Of a DNA stretch of 64,000 nucleotides, positions 26,660 through 34,894 are shown one piece after another (positions within the stretch are counted from its first letter, which is position 1; each line of letters begins with the position of its first letter). The notes beneath the pieces are model-generated. The model saw nothing but the letters and a program-made list of their open reading frames with translations, was not told the DNA's origin and ran no database searches. Source of the DNA: Robiginitalea sp. SC105 (GTDB lineage: Bacteria; Bacteroidota; Bacteroidia; Flavobacteriales; Flavobacteriaceae); NCBI RefSeq assembly GCF_014243345.1, contig NZ_JACLZF010000002.1, positions 620,001 to 684,000 of the forward strand. The letters are read 5' to 3'. The position numbers and the translations under genes were made by a program.

Positions 26660-27604
26660 ATGAACATGAGACAGCCAAATGATTTGAATTTAAGGGCAGT
26701 GTTAAGCCTGTTGGCATTATTTTTTTTCAGCAGCATATTGTTTTCACAACAAGTGGCGGACATTAATTATAATCCGGAAATTCCAGCGCCTGAGTATGGA
26801 ACTGGAGAAGGTCCTGTGATCTTTATAGATGAAGGGCACCATAACTTTCACACAAAGAACGGGCGGTACAAATCCTTCTCCAATTTACTGGAGCGAGATG
26901 GATATCAGGTTGAGCAATACACAGGAGCGTTCACAATGGAGGAACTGGAGCAGGGAAAGATCCTGGTTATTTCAAACGCTTTGAATGAGGCAAATGTTGA
27001 AGACTGGTCATTACCCAACCCATCGGCCTTCTCAAGGGAGGAAATTGAGGTGCTGCAAAACTGGGTAAATAACGGAGGGAACCTGTTTTTGATCGCTGAC
27101 CATATGCCGATGGCGGGTGCAGCGGAGGACCTCGCCCTTGTCTTTGGCTTTGAATTTACCAATGGTTTTGTCTTTGACACAATTTCCCGGGGCCCGGCTC
27201 TTTTCAATTATGAAGATGAAACGCTTATTTCGAGCTCTATTACAAAAGGACGGGAGAAGTCGGAAAGCGTTAGCCAAATAGCAAGTTTTACAGGCCAGGC
27301 CTTTAAGATCCCCGAAAATGCAACACCCATCCTGGTATTCGACGAAAGGTATATAAATTTCCTTCCTGAGGTAGCCTGGGAATTCGACAACACTACCGAA
27401 AGGTTTAACGTTGGGGGAATGTGCCAGGGGGCCTACATGAAGTTTGGCGAAGGCAGAGTAGTGGCTTTTGGGGAAGCGGCAATGTTTAGCGCTCAGCTCG
27501 CAGGATCAGAGAAACGAAAGATGGGAATGAACAACCCGGTTGCTCCTGAAAATTATAGGCTGCTCCTAAACATCATTCACTGGCTCGACGGGAAATTTGA
27601 CTAG
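26660..27604 (+). CDS. secreted protein with DUF4350/GATase-like domain
   Basis: The protein has 314 residues. Signal peptide (AVLSLLALFFFSSILFSQQ). The core PVIFIDEGHHNFHTKNGRYK (~53), LVISNALNE, LQNWVNNGGNLFLIADHMPM (~133) and GEGRVVAFGEAAMFSAQLAG (~264) is that of DUF4350-like proteins, a class I glutamine-amidotransferase-like fold without the catalytic triad cysteine. Found in many Bacteroidetes; function unknown. Tail NYRLLLNIIHWLDGKF is typical of the family's end. Confidence 0.75.
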   Translation: MNMRQPNDLNLRAVLSLLALFFFSSILFSQQVADINYNPEIPAPEYGTGEGPVIFIDEGHHNFHTKNGRYKSFSNLLERDGYQVEQYTGAFTMEELEQGKILVISNALNEANVEDWSLPNPSAFSREEIEVLQNWVNNGGNLFLIADHMPMAGAAEDLALVFGFEFTNGFVFDTISRGPALFNYEDETLISSSITKGREKSESVSQIASFTGQAFKIPENATPILVFDERYINFLPEVAWEFDNTTERFNVGGMCQGAYMKFGEGRVVAFGEAAMFSAQLAGSEKRKMGMNNPVAPENYRLLLNIIHWLDGKFD

Positions 27605-27663
27605 TACAAGACTCCTACAGCACATAAACAAGGCCGCTTTCTTCCGTATAATTATCACATCTA

Positions 27664-27700
27664 ATTTTTGTAATTTGATAAGGTAACCAACCTTGGGTCC
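27664..27700 (+). promoter_or_regulatory. conserved leader (type B) of DUF6090 gene
   Basis: ATTTTTGTAATTTGATAAGG then TAACCAACCTTGGGTCC. The same start (TTTTTGTAATTTGAT, GGnAACCAACCT) occurs at 30551-30586 and, weaker, upstream of 7130. TAATTTG is a plausible -7 element. Confidence 0.55.
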
Positions 27701-28432
27701 ATGCTCCGATACTTCCGCCAGCTTCGTCAACGCCTCCTCACTGATAGCAAATTCAGCAAGTACCTGCTGTATGCGGTAGGGGAGATCCTGCTGGTGGTGA
27801 TCGGGATTCTGATTGCTTTGCAGATTGACAACTGGAACGAGGGCCGTAAGTCGGATATTAGTGCAGGGGCCTATCGCGATAGGCTTATAAGCGACATTGT
27901 CCAGGATACTACCAACATCAAAATCGCTATGGAATTGCGACGTAAGACCATAGCCAATATACAAAGCTATTATAGATTTTTTGATTCGAACAGGGTTTCC
28001 ATAGAGGAGAACCTCGATATCTCATCCAAGGTTGACATTGAACTCAACCGCTACTTTCCAGTCAATTACACCTTTGAGGATATGAAATCATCGGGCAATA
28101 TGAATTTGTTAAATGAGGAACAACAACATATCATGTCAGAATTGTCCCAAGCCCAGGAAAGGGCTCAGCTGGTTGCCGAAAAATTGATGACCGTGTTTTT
28201 TCACGAGGCAAATGAAGAACAAAAATACCTGGGTAATTGGAGGCCGAACAAAAAAGATTTCTATGAAGCAATTGGCATGAAAAAAGACCCTGAAGCAATG
28301 GCCCAGGGGCTTTTACACAGACAAAACAAGTTCAATAGCCTGGCGAGTTACCATGTGGTAATGATCGAAACGCACAATCAAATTATTGAGAAAAGTAAGG
28401 ATGCGATAAGGATCCTTCAGGGTGAAGATTAA
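27701..28432 (+). CDS. DUF6090-type membrane protein
   Basis: The protein has 243 residues. Module LRYFRQLRQRLLTDSKFSKY, helix YAVGEILLVVIGILIALQ, IDNWNEGRKSD. The body contains FEDMKSSGNMNLLNEEQQHI (~127), the counterpart of the STGELNLLTD element of other copies, and helical segments after it. Type B leader upstream. Function unknown; the gene stands alone, followed by a repeat (28459-28489) also found near 41719. Confidence 0.85.
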   Translation: MLRYFRQLRQRLLTDSKFSKYLLYAVGEILLVVIGILIALQIDNWNEGRKSDISAGAYRDRLISDIVQDTTNIKIAMELRRKTIANIQSYYRFFDSNRVSIEENLDISSKVDIELNRYFPVNYTFEDMKSSGNMNLLNEEQQHIMSELSQAQERAQLVAEKLMTVFFHEANEEQKYLGNWRPNKKDFYEAIGMKKDPEAMAQGLLHRQNKFNSLASYHVVMIETHNQIIEKSKDAIRILQGED

Positions 28433-28458
28433 CCAAATTAGGTTGTGTGGGGCTCCGC

Positions 28459-28489
28459 TGGGGTTAATTTCGCTTCGCTAGTTGGACCC
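28459..28489 (+). repeat. 31-bp dispersed repeat, copy 1
   Basis: TGGGGTTAATTTCGCTTCGC and the following TAGTTGGACCC match the copy at 41719-41749 at all but three or so positions. Each copy lies just downstream of a DUF6090 gene or fragment (27 bp after the stop here). Confidence 0.6.
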
Positions 28490-28671
28490 GGGAATCTAAG
28501 TCACTTATAACCAGTCGGGTGGCATGATGTCAACTTTTATGGTATCCGGGTTGTGTGGCTCTTTAAGGATAATACTTTATTTGTTTTCATATAAATCTAA
28601 GTGTGAATCTTAGATTGTAATGTGTAAAATCTATATGACTGTAAATGGAGATAAAGGATGGTGTTACACGA

Positions 28672-29502
28672 TTAATGGGTATAGTGTGCCAGCCCCGGGA
28701 CGGCAATAAACTGACCTTTATCCCTGACAAAAATGCCGGGTTTCTCACCGGTTATATTCTTAAAATCATTTATAAAATGAGCCTGGTCATAATAGCCGCA
28801 ATGGTAAGCAACACTTGTTAAATCAATGGCCTTATTACCTTTTAGCAAGCGAAGTACTTCGTTTATCCTGATAATGCGCAGATAGTGTTTCGGGCTGATA
28901 CCAACCTTATTCTTAAATTCCCTTTCCAACTGACGCTGGCTGATACATACCTGCCCTGGGAGATCTTCTATCTTAACCCCTTTTTTGTTCCTGATCAGTT
29001 CCGCAGCAACATTGATGTAGTTCATGTCAATTTTACTGTCCATCAGGTTCTTTAACAAAAATTGTTCGGTTTGCCTGATCATGGAAACAACACTTTTTTC
29101 TTCTTTCAGCCTATTGCTGAAATCCATGAATCGGTCACCTAATATCAGTGCCATATCATGGTAGGTGTCTTTCAGTTCTGAGGCCGGCACCCCAAAAATG
29201 CCATAAAGACCTTCCGGTTTAAAGCGTATAGAAAAGACTTTGACGAAATTCTTAAACCTGACCTCATAGGGCTTGGTGTGTAACCCAATTACCATATAGT
29301 CCGGACTCTGGGACCACGTATGGTCTTTTTCAAGATCACAATGCAAATCGTTAAGATGAAATATCAGTTCCAGGCAGCCGTTCGGAACCGTTTGCATGGA
29401 TATTCGCCCGGATGCATCTGCATTAAAACTTCCTTCCCAGTACAATTCTAGGAAGGGCCTGAGCTTCTGGCATGGCAGGTATTCTATAATCAGATTATTC
29501 AT
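28672..29502 (-). CDS. AraC-family transcriptional regulator
   Basis: The protein has 276 residues. N-terminal cupin-like DUF6597-type region (LRPFLELYWEGSF, NGCLELIFHL, RFKPEGLYGIFGV) and a C-terminal AraC HTH (~175-270: GQVCISQRQLEREFKNKVGI, SPKHYLRIIRINEVLRLL, AYHCGYYDQAHFINDFKNIT, then GEKPGIF). Cytosolic regulator; its likely target is the MBL gene directly upstream (29622-30353), 119 bp away in the same orientation with a terminator between them. Confidence 0.85.
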   Translation of the reverse strand: MNNLIIEYLPCQKLRPFLELYWEGSFNADASGRISMQTVPNGCLELIFHLNDLHCDLEKDHTWSQSPDYMVIGLHTKPYEVRFKNFVKVFSIRFKPEGLYGIFGVPASELKDTYHDMALILGDRFMDFSNRLKEEKSVVSMIRQTEQFLLKNLMDSKIDMNYINVAAELIRNKKGVKIEDLPGQVCISQRQLEREFKNKVGISPKHYLRIIRINEVLRLLKGNKAIDLTSVAYHCGYYDQAHFINDFKNITGEKPGIFVRDKGQFIAVPGLAHYTH

Positions 29503-29570
29503 ATTGGCCTAACCGGGTATTCCCAAGGTAATTAATTTACAGACAATAATATAACCGGATCTTCCTATTT

Positions 29571-29617
29571 GACAGGGCCCCAAAATTTTACCGCGAGTGG
29601 TTTTGGGGCTCCTGTCT
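29571..29617 (-). terminator. hairpin terminator after MBL-fold gene
   Basis: GACAGGGCCCCAAAA pairs with TTTTGGGGCTCCTGTC, a 14-15 bp stem with one bulge, 4 bp from the stop of the gene at 29622 on the minus strand. It separates this gene from the AraC gene. Confidence 0.7.
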
Positions 29618-29621
29618 GGTT

Positions 29622-30353
29622 TTACTTCGGTTCACCTCCCCATAGTTCCCTCATCACGATATTGAGGTCTCTCAGGGCTTGACTACAGTCCCCGTTAAAG
29701 GAAGCCCCATGCATAGTTGCCAGGGTTTTGGGCTTTAGATCTGCCAGGGAGTTAAGCAATTTCGGTGTTCGTGTTGAATACGGTGAATATTCCATTAATG
29801 GCCCCTTTTCATAATCGAGCAATGAACTTTTATGCGCGGCCAGAATATCTTTATCTGTAATATCATCCGTTAACCCATTTTGATGGAACAGATCGGAACA
29901 CAACAACGTTCCGTTGGTTTCTTCAAACATTACACCAGCATCCCAGCCATGGGGCAAATGAGGTGTTTTGATAAAGCGATAGTTATGCTTTCCTGTATTT
30001 AATACGGTATTATCTGCCATGGCAAATGCTGGTCTGATGGCAAAATCCCCCATATTTACTATGGCGCCTACTTCACTGCATACCGCTTTGGCGTTGGGCG
30101 CTACCTGCAGCCATTCGTTGAGCGCCCCGCACTCATCCACTTCAAAATGACTAAAACCAATCCACATTAATTTTGAGGGATCGATAATTTTACTTACCGC
30201 TTCCCTTAAAACAGGAAACATTTGCTTCATCCCGGCATGATACAGCATGGGCTCATCATCATCAATCAGAAAATGATTGAACTGTAAATTAAAGTCTTTG
30301 ACAAATACCGATATCCGGTAAACATCTGGCGCGATTTCTGAAACTTTGATCAT
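29622..30353 (-). CDS. MBL-fold metallohydrolase of the ODP/flavodiiron type
   Basis: The protein has 243 residues. Metal motif 1 is SHFEVDECG (~69-77: H-x-E-x-D), as in oxygen-binding flavodiiron-like MBL domains rather than the hydrolytic HxHxDH. H-G-W region TPHLPHGWDAGVMF (~131), D154-type ligand LLCSDLFHQNG and the last histidine TMHGASFNGDC follow. No flavodoxin domain is attached. Flavodiiron relatives reduce O2 or NO; a redox or sensor role is therefore likely. Upstream of AraC gene. Confidence 0.8.
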   Translation of the reverse strand: MIKVSEIAPDVYRISVFVKDFNLQFNHFLIDDDEPMLYHAGMKQMFPVLREAVSKIIDPSKLMWIGFSHFEVDECGALNEWLQVAPNAKAVCSEVGAIVNMGDFAIRPAFAMADNTVLNTGKHNYRFIKTPHLPHGWDAGVMFEETNGTLLCSDLFHQNGLTDDITDKDILAAHKSSLLDYEKGPLMEYSPYSTRTPKLLNSLADLKPKTLATMHGASFNGDCSQALRDLNIVMRELWGGEPK

Positions 30354-30550
30354 CTGACTCGGTTTTTATGGTTAATAATCGTTTAACTCTTATCAGGTCA
30401 TTTTAACCTGAGCCAAAATGTATTACCAAATAAACCGCTGTGATTGTAAAAAAACGACATTATCAGACGGTCGCCGGCAACCCTGGAGTATAATGCCCGG
30501 TTTTAGAAACTCTATTCTGATAATTAGCACATTCAATTTCTGAAAGATTA

Positions 30551-30674
30551 TTTTTTGTAATTTGATTTGGCAACCAACCTCAACCAATGCTCCGCTTCTT
30601 CCGCCAGATCCGCCAATGACTTCTAACTGATAATAAGTTCAGGAAGTAACTGCTGTATGCAATAGGGGAGATCC
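30551..30674 (+). pseudogene. decayed DUF6090 leader and 5' fragment
   Basis: The type B leader (30551-30586) is intact, then the ATG at 30587 reads MLRFFRQIRQ and hits TGA at codon 11 and TAA at codon 21 (CGA to TGA and TAC to TAA compared with the copy at 40824), continuing LLYAIGEI to 30674 where homology stops in mid-gene. The fragment is 88 bp of coding module plus leader. It abuts a piece of an AraC-type gene on the other strand. Confidence 0.8.
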
Positions 30675-30810
30675 CCGGTTTGTCGGAAAGTTCCTTTAGC
30701 GTAATATCATATTCGAGGTAGGGTTTCTCCTTATCAATAAACCGGGTAAGCGCTCCGAAATATTCGCCAAAAACATCGTCAGGCAGGGTATATTCCGACA
30801 GGCGATCCAA
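30675..30810 (-). pseudogene. AraC-type regulator fragment
   Basis: On the minus strand the frame reads DRLSEYTLPDDVFGEYFGAL, TRFIDKEKPYLEYDITLKEL and SDKPGISP, which matches the start of an AraC C-terminal DNA-binding domain (dLTLkeLaeklgisp). It is cut at 30675 where the inverted DUF6090 5' fragment starts, so the second half of the HTH is lost. There is no plausible start codon upstream. Confidence 0.6.
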
Positions 30811-30883
30811 CTAAAAATCAATACGTTAACGGGATATGGGATGACATCAATTTTGTACCTTTAAGATAAAAATCACAAGGTCT

Positions 30884-31327
30884 ATGGTTCTTGTTTCAAC
30901 GTTTCTGTATATAGCGCACGTTGTTGGGGTCGCATTGGGAGTCGGGGCCGCCACCGTAAAGCTCGTTCTGCTTTTGAAAAGCAAATCGGACCATACGTTC
31001 ATCCTGGCCTTTCTCAAGGTGGTCAAACCCATCACCCGGCTCATAATCTCAGGCTTGGTTATTCTGACTTTATCCGGGATTGGGTGGTTGATCATGGGCT
31101 ACACTTTTACACCCTTACTCATCGCCAAGATCGTTTTAGTGGCATTGACCTGGGTGCTGGGGCCCATTATTGACAATGTTGCCGAACCCAAGTTTGTACG
31201 GTTAGCTCCGGGACCGGAAGAAAATGCTTCCCAGGAATTTGTCCAGGCCCATAAACAGTACGTTACCCTGGAACTGGCGGCAACATCACTTTTCTACATA
31301 ATCCTGGTAATAGGAGTCCTTCTGTGA
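30884..31327 (+). CDS. four-helix membrane protein, DUF2269-like (tentative)
   Basis: The protein has 147 residues with helices at about 3-27, 45-67, 72-94 and 124-146. Conserved-looking H at HVVGVALGVGAATVKLVL, and ITRLIISGLVILTLSGIG. The layout resembles DUF2269/CopD-like small membrane proteins, but I am not certain. Single gene after the two decayed fragments. Confidence 0.6.
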   Translation: MVLVSTFLYIAHVVGVALGVGAATVKLVLLLKSKSDHTFILAFLKVVKPITRLIISGLVILTLSGIGWLIMGYTFTPLLIAKIVLVALTWVLGPIIDNVAEPKFVRLAPGPEENASQEFVQAHKQYVTLELAATSLFYIILVIGVLL

Positions 31328-31501
31328 CGGACATGTGGTCGTAATTCGGTTTTTGATCCCTACGGTGCACTCTGTGGTCCGGAAGGATGATGGCAGCCTT
31401 TCAGTGTCCGCTCAACCGCCGCGCCATTCCTCCCCTGCATGCACCTGCGGCCCTATTTCAGGGCAGTGCCACCCGGGCCTTAACCGTTCCGTGCCAACCA
31501 A

Positions 31502-31542
31502 ATAATTCCCTATCTTGAATGGAGCAACAACCAACCTCAGCC
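31502..31542 (+). promoter_or_regulatory. conserved leader (type A) of chimeric DUF6090 gene
   Basis: ATAATTCCCTATCTTGAATG then GAGCAACAACCAACCTCAGCC, identical to the leader of 38951 except for a few bases. TATCTTGA is the likely -7 element. Confidence 0.6.
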
Positions 31543-32276
31543 ATGCTCCGCTTATTCCGCCAAATACGCCGACGCCTCCTTTCAGGTAACAAATTCAGCA
31601 AATACCTTTTGTATGCTGTTGGAGAGATTTTACTGGTAGTTATCGGTATTTTAATTGCACTTCAGTTGGATGACCTGAATGAGAAGCGTAATACGGATGA
31701 GCAGGAAACCAAACTGCTCCTGGCCCTTCAGGTGAATAACTGGAATGAAGACAGACAAAGAAAGGTGCAGGAAAGGGAAATTCTGAATGGTATTAAAAAT
31801 TGATTTGGAAAACGACCTGGCAGCCATTGAAAAGGCTCTTCCGGCGGCAAATTTATCTAAATCTGCAATTAACTTTTGACTGGAGCATCATTAGCAGTAA
31901 AGAATTAAGACAAAAACTGATTGGTTATTATAGGACTTCGGACTTCACGACAAAACAAAGGGACATATATACCCGCGAATTGTTAGAAGCTTCCAGGAAT
32001 GTTTGGAATACCCGGTTTGATGGATTTTGGGAATCAAACTATGAAGACTGGAAAGAAAGAAACAATTATGATAGCTGGGGCAATTTTAATCCGGGAGATC
32101 TGATAGGCTATGCCAGGCCCCTGGATTTTGAAAAATTAAAGAATGATTCCGAATACCATTATTCCCTCATACGCATACGGAATATTTCGGGATGGTATAG
32201 GGAGATTTCAATGATCAATATGCAAAAGAAAGCTGAGAGTATCCTGGGGGATATCAGTAAAGAATTGCAGGACTAA
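31543..32276 (+). pseudogene. chimeric, frameshifted DUF6090-type gene
   Basis: From the ATG at 31543 it reads LRLFRQIRRRLLSGNKFSKY, the usual helix, LQLDDLNEKRNTDEQET and then LLLALQVNNWNEDRQRK, that is, the IALQ-x-N-N-W-N-E junction twice. After ILNGIKN a TGA (31801) ends the frame; a +1 shift restores NDLENDLAAIEKALPAAN and LSKSAINF, and another shift leads to the frame ending at 32276 (EYHYSLIRIRNISGWYREIS). So at least two frameshifts split the body. The double junction suggests recombination between two family members joined at that point. Confidence 0.75.
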
Positions 32277-32550
32277 CGGCTACTACTTAGCGGTTATTTA
32301 CTCAGAATTTTATAATTTAAAGGCATTAGGAAATACGCTGGTAACTCGTAGTTGACTTTAATGTCAATTTGCTGATCCCTTGTGGGATATTTGAATTCTT
32401 TCCCCAAACGACTGATAGAACTTTTACACTTTAATATTCATGGGTATTTAGCTTAATCATGCTTGTTGATTAAGGCAATGTCAATGTATTCCAACTGGTC
32501 ACTTTGGTTGGATTACAACATAGGAATGAGGTAACTCTTTTTGATTTAGA

Positions 32551-34401
32551 ATGGTTTTAAAGTTTCAAACAAAACGTAACTCGTTACTTCGACAGTTCGT
32601 ATTGATACTCTCAATTGCCGCCTGCTCGATGCATTCAATCAGGGGCCAGGCTACAGCTAAAGTTGATAGCCTTATTCTGGTCCTCCAAGAAGAATCAAAT
32701 AGTACATCTGACAGTCTTAGGATAATAGAGTCTATTGTTCAAAATACCCAAGATGACAACATGCATGAAGAATACACTGCATTGTTTCTGGAGGTTGCCT
32801 TAAGATTTGGTTCAGACAGCATTTTAGAGAGTGCCTTTTTTGAGCGGGGAAATGCTGTTTACATCCAGGGAAGATATCCTGAATCTCTCGAATTTTATTT
32901 CAAGGCCTTGGAGCTTTCTCAAAAACTTGGTAATGAGCGTGATGTAGCAGCTGCCTATTCAAACATTGCCAATGCATATTCTCAAATGGATAATCCGGCC
33001 AATGCTGTAGAGTATTATCAAAAGAGCATTGAAATCCTCAAAAACGGGGGTGATTCAATCGTTCTTGCCGCCTCATACAATAATCTTGGCGATAATTACC
33101 TGAAGCGCAACGTACTTGATTCCGCAGCGTTTTATTTTGAACAATCCGGCAGAATATATAAGGCGCTTTCTTATGAATTAGGCATTGGATATTATGTCGG
33201 TTCTTTAGGCATTGTCAATGCATTGAAGGGGGAAGGAGACAAGGCCATTTCCCAGCTGAAAGAATCGATCTCCATCTTGAATCAGGAGAATGCCACATAT
33301 GCCGTAGCCTCATTTTTACCTTATCTATCGGATGTTTACAAAAGCCGTGGCGAGTATCACCTGGCCATAGAGGCTGCGAACCAAACACTTCAAATAGCGA
33401 GTAAGTATCAAATGCGAAGGCCTGTTCGTGATGCACACCTTTTGCTGTCTGAATTGTTAGAATTATCTGGAAGGACATCAGAGGCTTTTGATCATTATAA
33501 ATTATATACTAAGTACAAGGACAGTATTCAAAATCTGAACCAGGTCAATCAAATGGCCAAGATCAGAAATGACTTTGAAATATCACAGAAGCAGACGGAA
33601 GTTGATTTATTAGAAAAAGAGGCTACAATTCAAAGACTCACAGAGCGACGTCAAAAGATTCTTATCTATATTATTATTGGTGTGCTGATTGTAGTATTTC
33701 TGATAGGGTTCGGCTTGTTCAGGAGGTATAGGTATATCAGTAGGACCAATAAGATCATTAATGAAGAAAAGTCACGTTCTGATAATCTCCTCAAAAATAT
33801 ACTGCCCAGTGAAACGGCCATTGAGCTAAAACAAAATGGACTGGTTACCCCAAAGAAGTTTGATGAAATTACGGTTTTGTTTACTGATTTTAAGGGGTTT
33901 TCATTAATATCTGAGGGTGTCTCCCCAGAAAAGTTGGTGCATAGCGTAGATTACTATTTTAAGCAGTTTGATGGTATTATAGAAAAACATGGGCTGGAAA
34001 AAATAAAGACCATAGGTGATGCTTATATGTGTGCTGGAGGAATCCCGAGTCCAAATACATCCCACGCGGAAGATGCACTGAATGCAGCTTTTGAAATCCT
34101 TCAGTTTGTCAAAATAACCAAGATAAATCCACCAAAGGATATAATCCCATTTGAAATACGTATTGGCCTGAATACTGGACCTGTTGTTGCAGGGGTTGTG
34201 GGAACAAAGAAGTTTGCCTATGATATCTGGGGAAGTACTGTAAATTTTGCGGCCCGGATGGAATCATCCTCAGAACCTGGCCGGATCAATGTATCGGAGA
34301 ATACCTATAATCTGCTAAAAGATAAATATCAATTCACCTTCAGAGGTGAGGTAGAGGTTAAAAATGGGCAGGTCTTGAAAATGTATTTTGCCGCGGCCTG
34401 A
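32551..34401 (+). CDS. class III nucleotidyl cyclase with TPR sensor domain
   Basis: The protein has 616 residues. Signal/anchor at ~15-33, five or six TPR-like repeats (~100-330), a transmembrane helix (~369-390) and a C-terminal cyclase homology domain (~412-616). Metal-binding aspartates are D446 (VLFTDFKGFS) and D490 (IKTIGDAYMCAGG); substrate residues K487 region and D in FAYDIWGSTVNFAARM (~560) fit adenylate cyclase. The periplasmic or extracytoplasmic TPR should sense a signal and drive cAMP (or cGMP) synthesis. The gene 34437 is 36 bp downstream and may be co-transcribed. Confidence 0.88.
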   Translation: MVLKFQTKRNSLLRQFVLILSIAACSMHSIRGQATAKVDSLILVLQEESNSTSDSLRIIESIVQNTQDDNMHEEYTALFLEVALRFGSDSILESAFFERGNAVYIQGRYPESLEFYFKALELSQKLGNERDVAAAYSNIANAYSQMDNPANAVEYYQKSIEILKNGGDSIVLAASYNNLGDNYLKRNVLDSAAFYFEQSGRIYKALSYELGIGYYVGSLGIVNALKGEGDKAISQLKESISILNQENATYAVASFLPYLSDVYKSRGEYHLAIEAANQTLQIASKYQMRRPVRDAHLLLSELLELSGRTSEAFDHYKLYTKYKDSIQNLNQVNQMAKIRNDFEISQKQTEVDLLEKEATIQRLTERRQKILIYIIIGVLIVVFLIGFGLFRRYRYISRTNKIINEEKSRSDNLLKNILPSETAIELKQNGLVTPKKFDEITVLFTDFKGFSLISEGVSPEKLVHSVDYYFKQFDGIIEKHGLEKIKTIGDAYMCAGGIPSPNTSHAEDALNAAFEILQFVKITKINPPKDIIPFEIRIGLNTGPVVAGVVGTKKFAYDIWGSTVNFAARMESSSEPGRINVSENTYNLLKDKYQFTFRGEVEVKNGQVLKMYFAAA

Positions 34402-34436
34402 GAGGTAGGACATTTAAATCATTAAAAATCAGGGTC

Positions 34437-34841
34437 ATGATTGAATTCATTCACAAACATATTACCTCGGAATTGCAACAAAACACGAAGACTGATATTA
34501 TTTTCATTATCACCTCGATCGTGCTTAACCTAATTGTACTTGCGGTAAACTCTGGTATGTCCGAGGAATCGAAAGATGATCAAACCTTTCTCGTGGTGAT
34601 GATTCTCTTTGTAGTGTTATTGATTCTGCTAAATGCCGTTGTTATTGTGGGATTGCACAAAGGGAAACAAACAAGGTCAAAGTTACTATCCGGACTACTG
34701 AAAATGTACAAAGACCAGAATGTTGAAAAATACTATGATTCAACATTAATGGGAAATTATAATACGCGCTATAACTTATTTATGTTGGTGGTCGTGTTAA
34801 CGGGAATAATAGCCATAATAGTTCCTTTTGTACTTAGGTAG
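34437..34841 (+). CDS. small membrane protein downstream of cyclase
   Basis: The protein has 134 residues with three hydrophobic helices (about 22-41, 54-72 and 113-132) and a short soluble loop (KMYKDQNVEKYYDSTLMGNY). I do not recognise a family. Its 35-bp distance to the cyclase gene suggests one transcript and perhaps a role with it. Confidence 0.6.
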   Translation: MIEFIHKHITSELQQNTKTDIIFIITSIVLNLIVLAVNSGMSEESKDDQTFLVVMILFVVLLILLNAVVIVGLHKGKQTRSKLLSGLLKMYKDQNVEKYYDSTLMGNYNTRYNLFMLVVVLTGIIAIIVPFVLR

Positions 34842-34894
34842 CTTGTTTTGATCAATTTCCAAGTAGCTATATAGCGATAGCAATCCCTTCTAGA

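Noticed and set aside
30580-30810. 76-codon minus frame joining an AraC-like piece to the reverse of DUF6090 DNA
   Set aside because: The second half is antisense of a known module, so this is a fusion of two fragments rather than a gene; the two parts were listed as pseudogenes.
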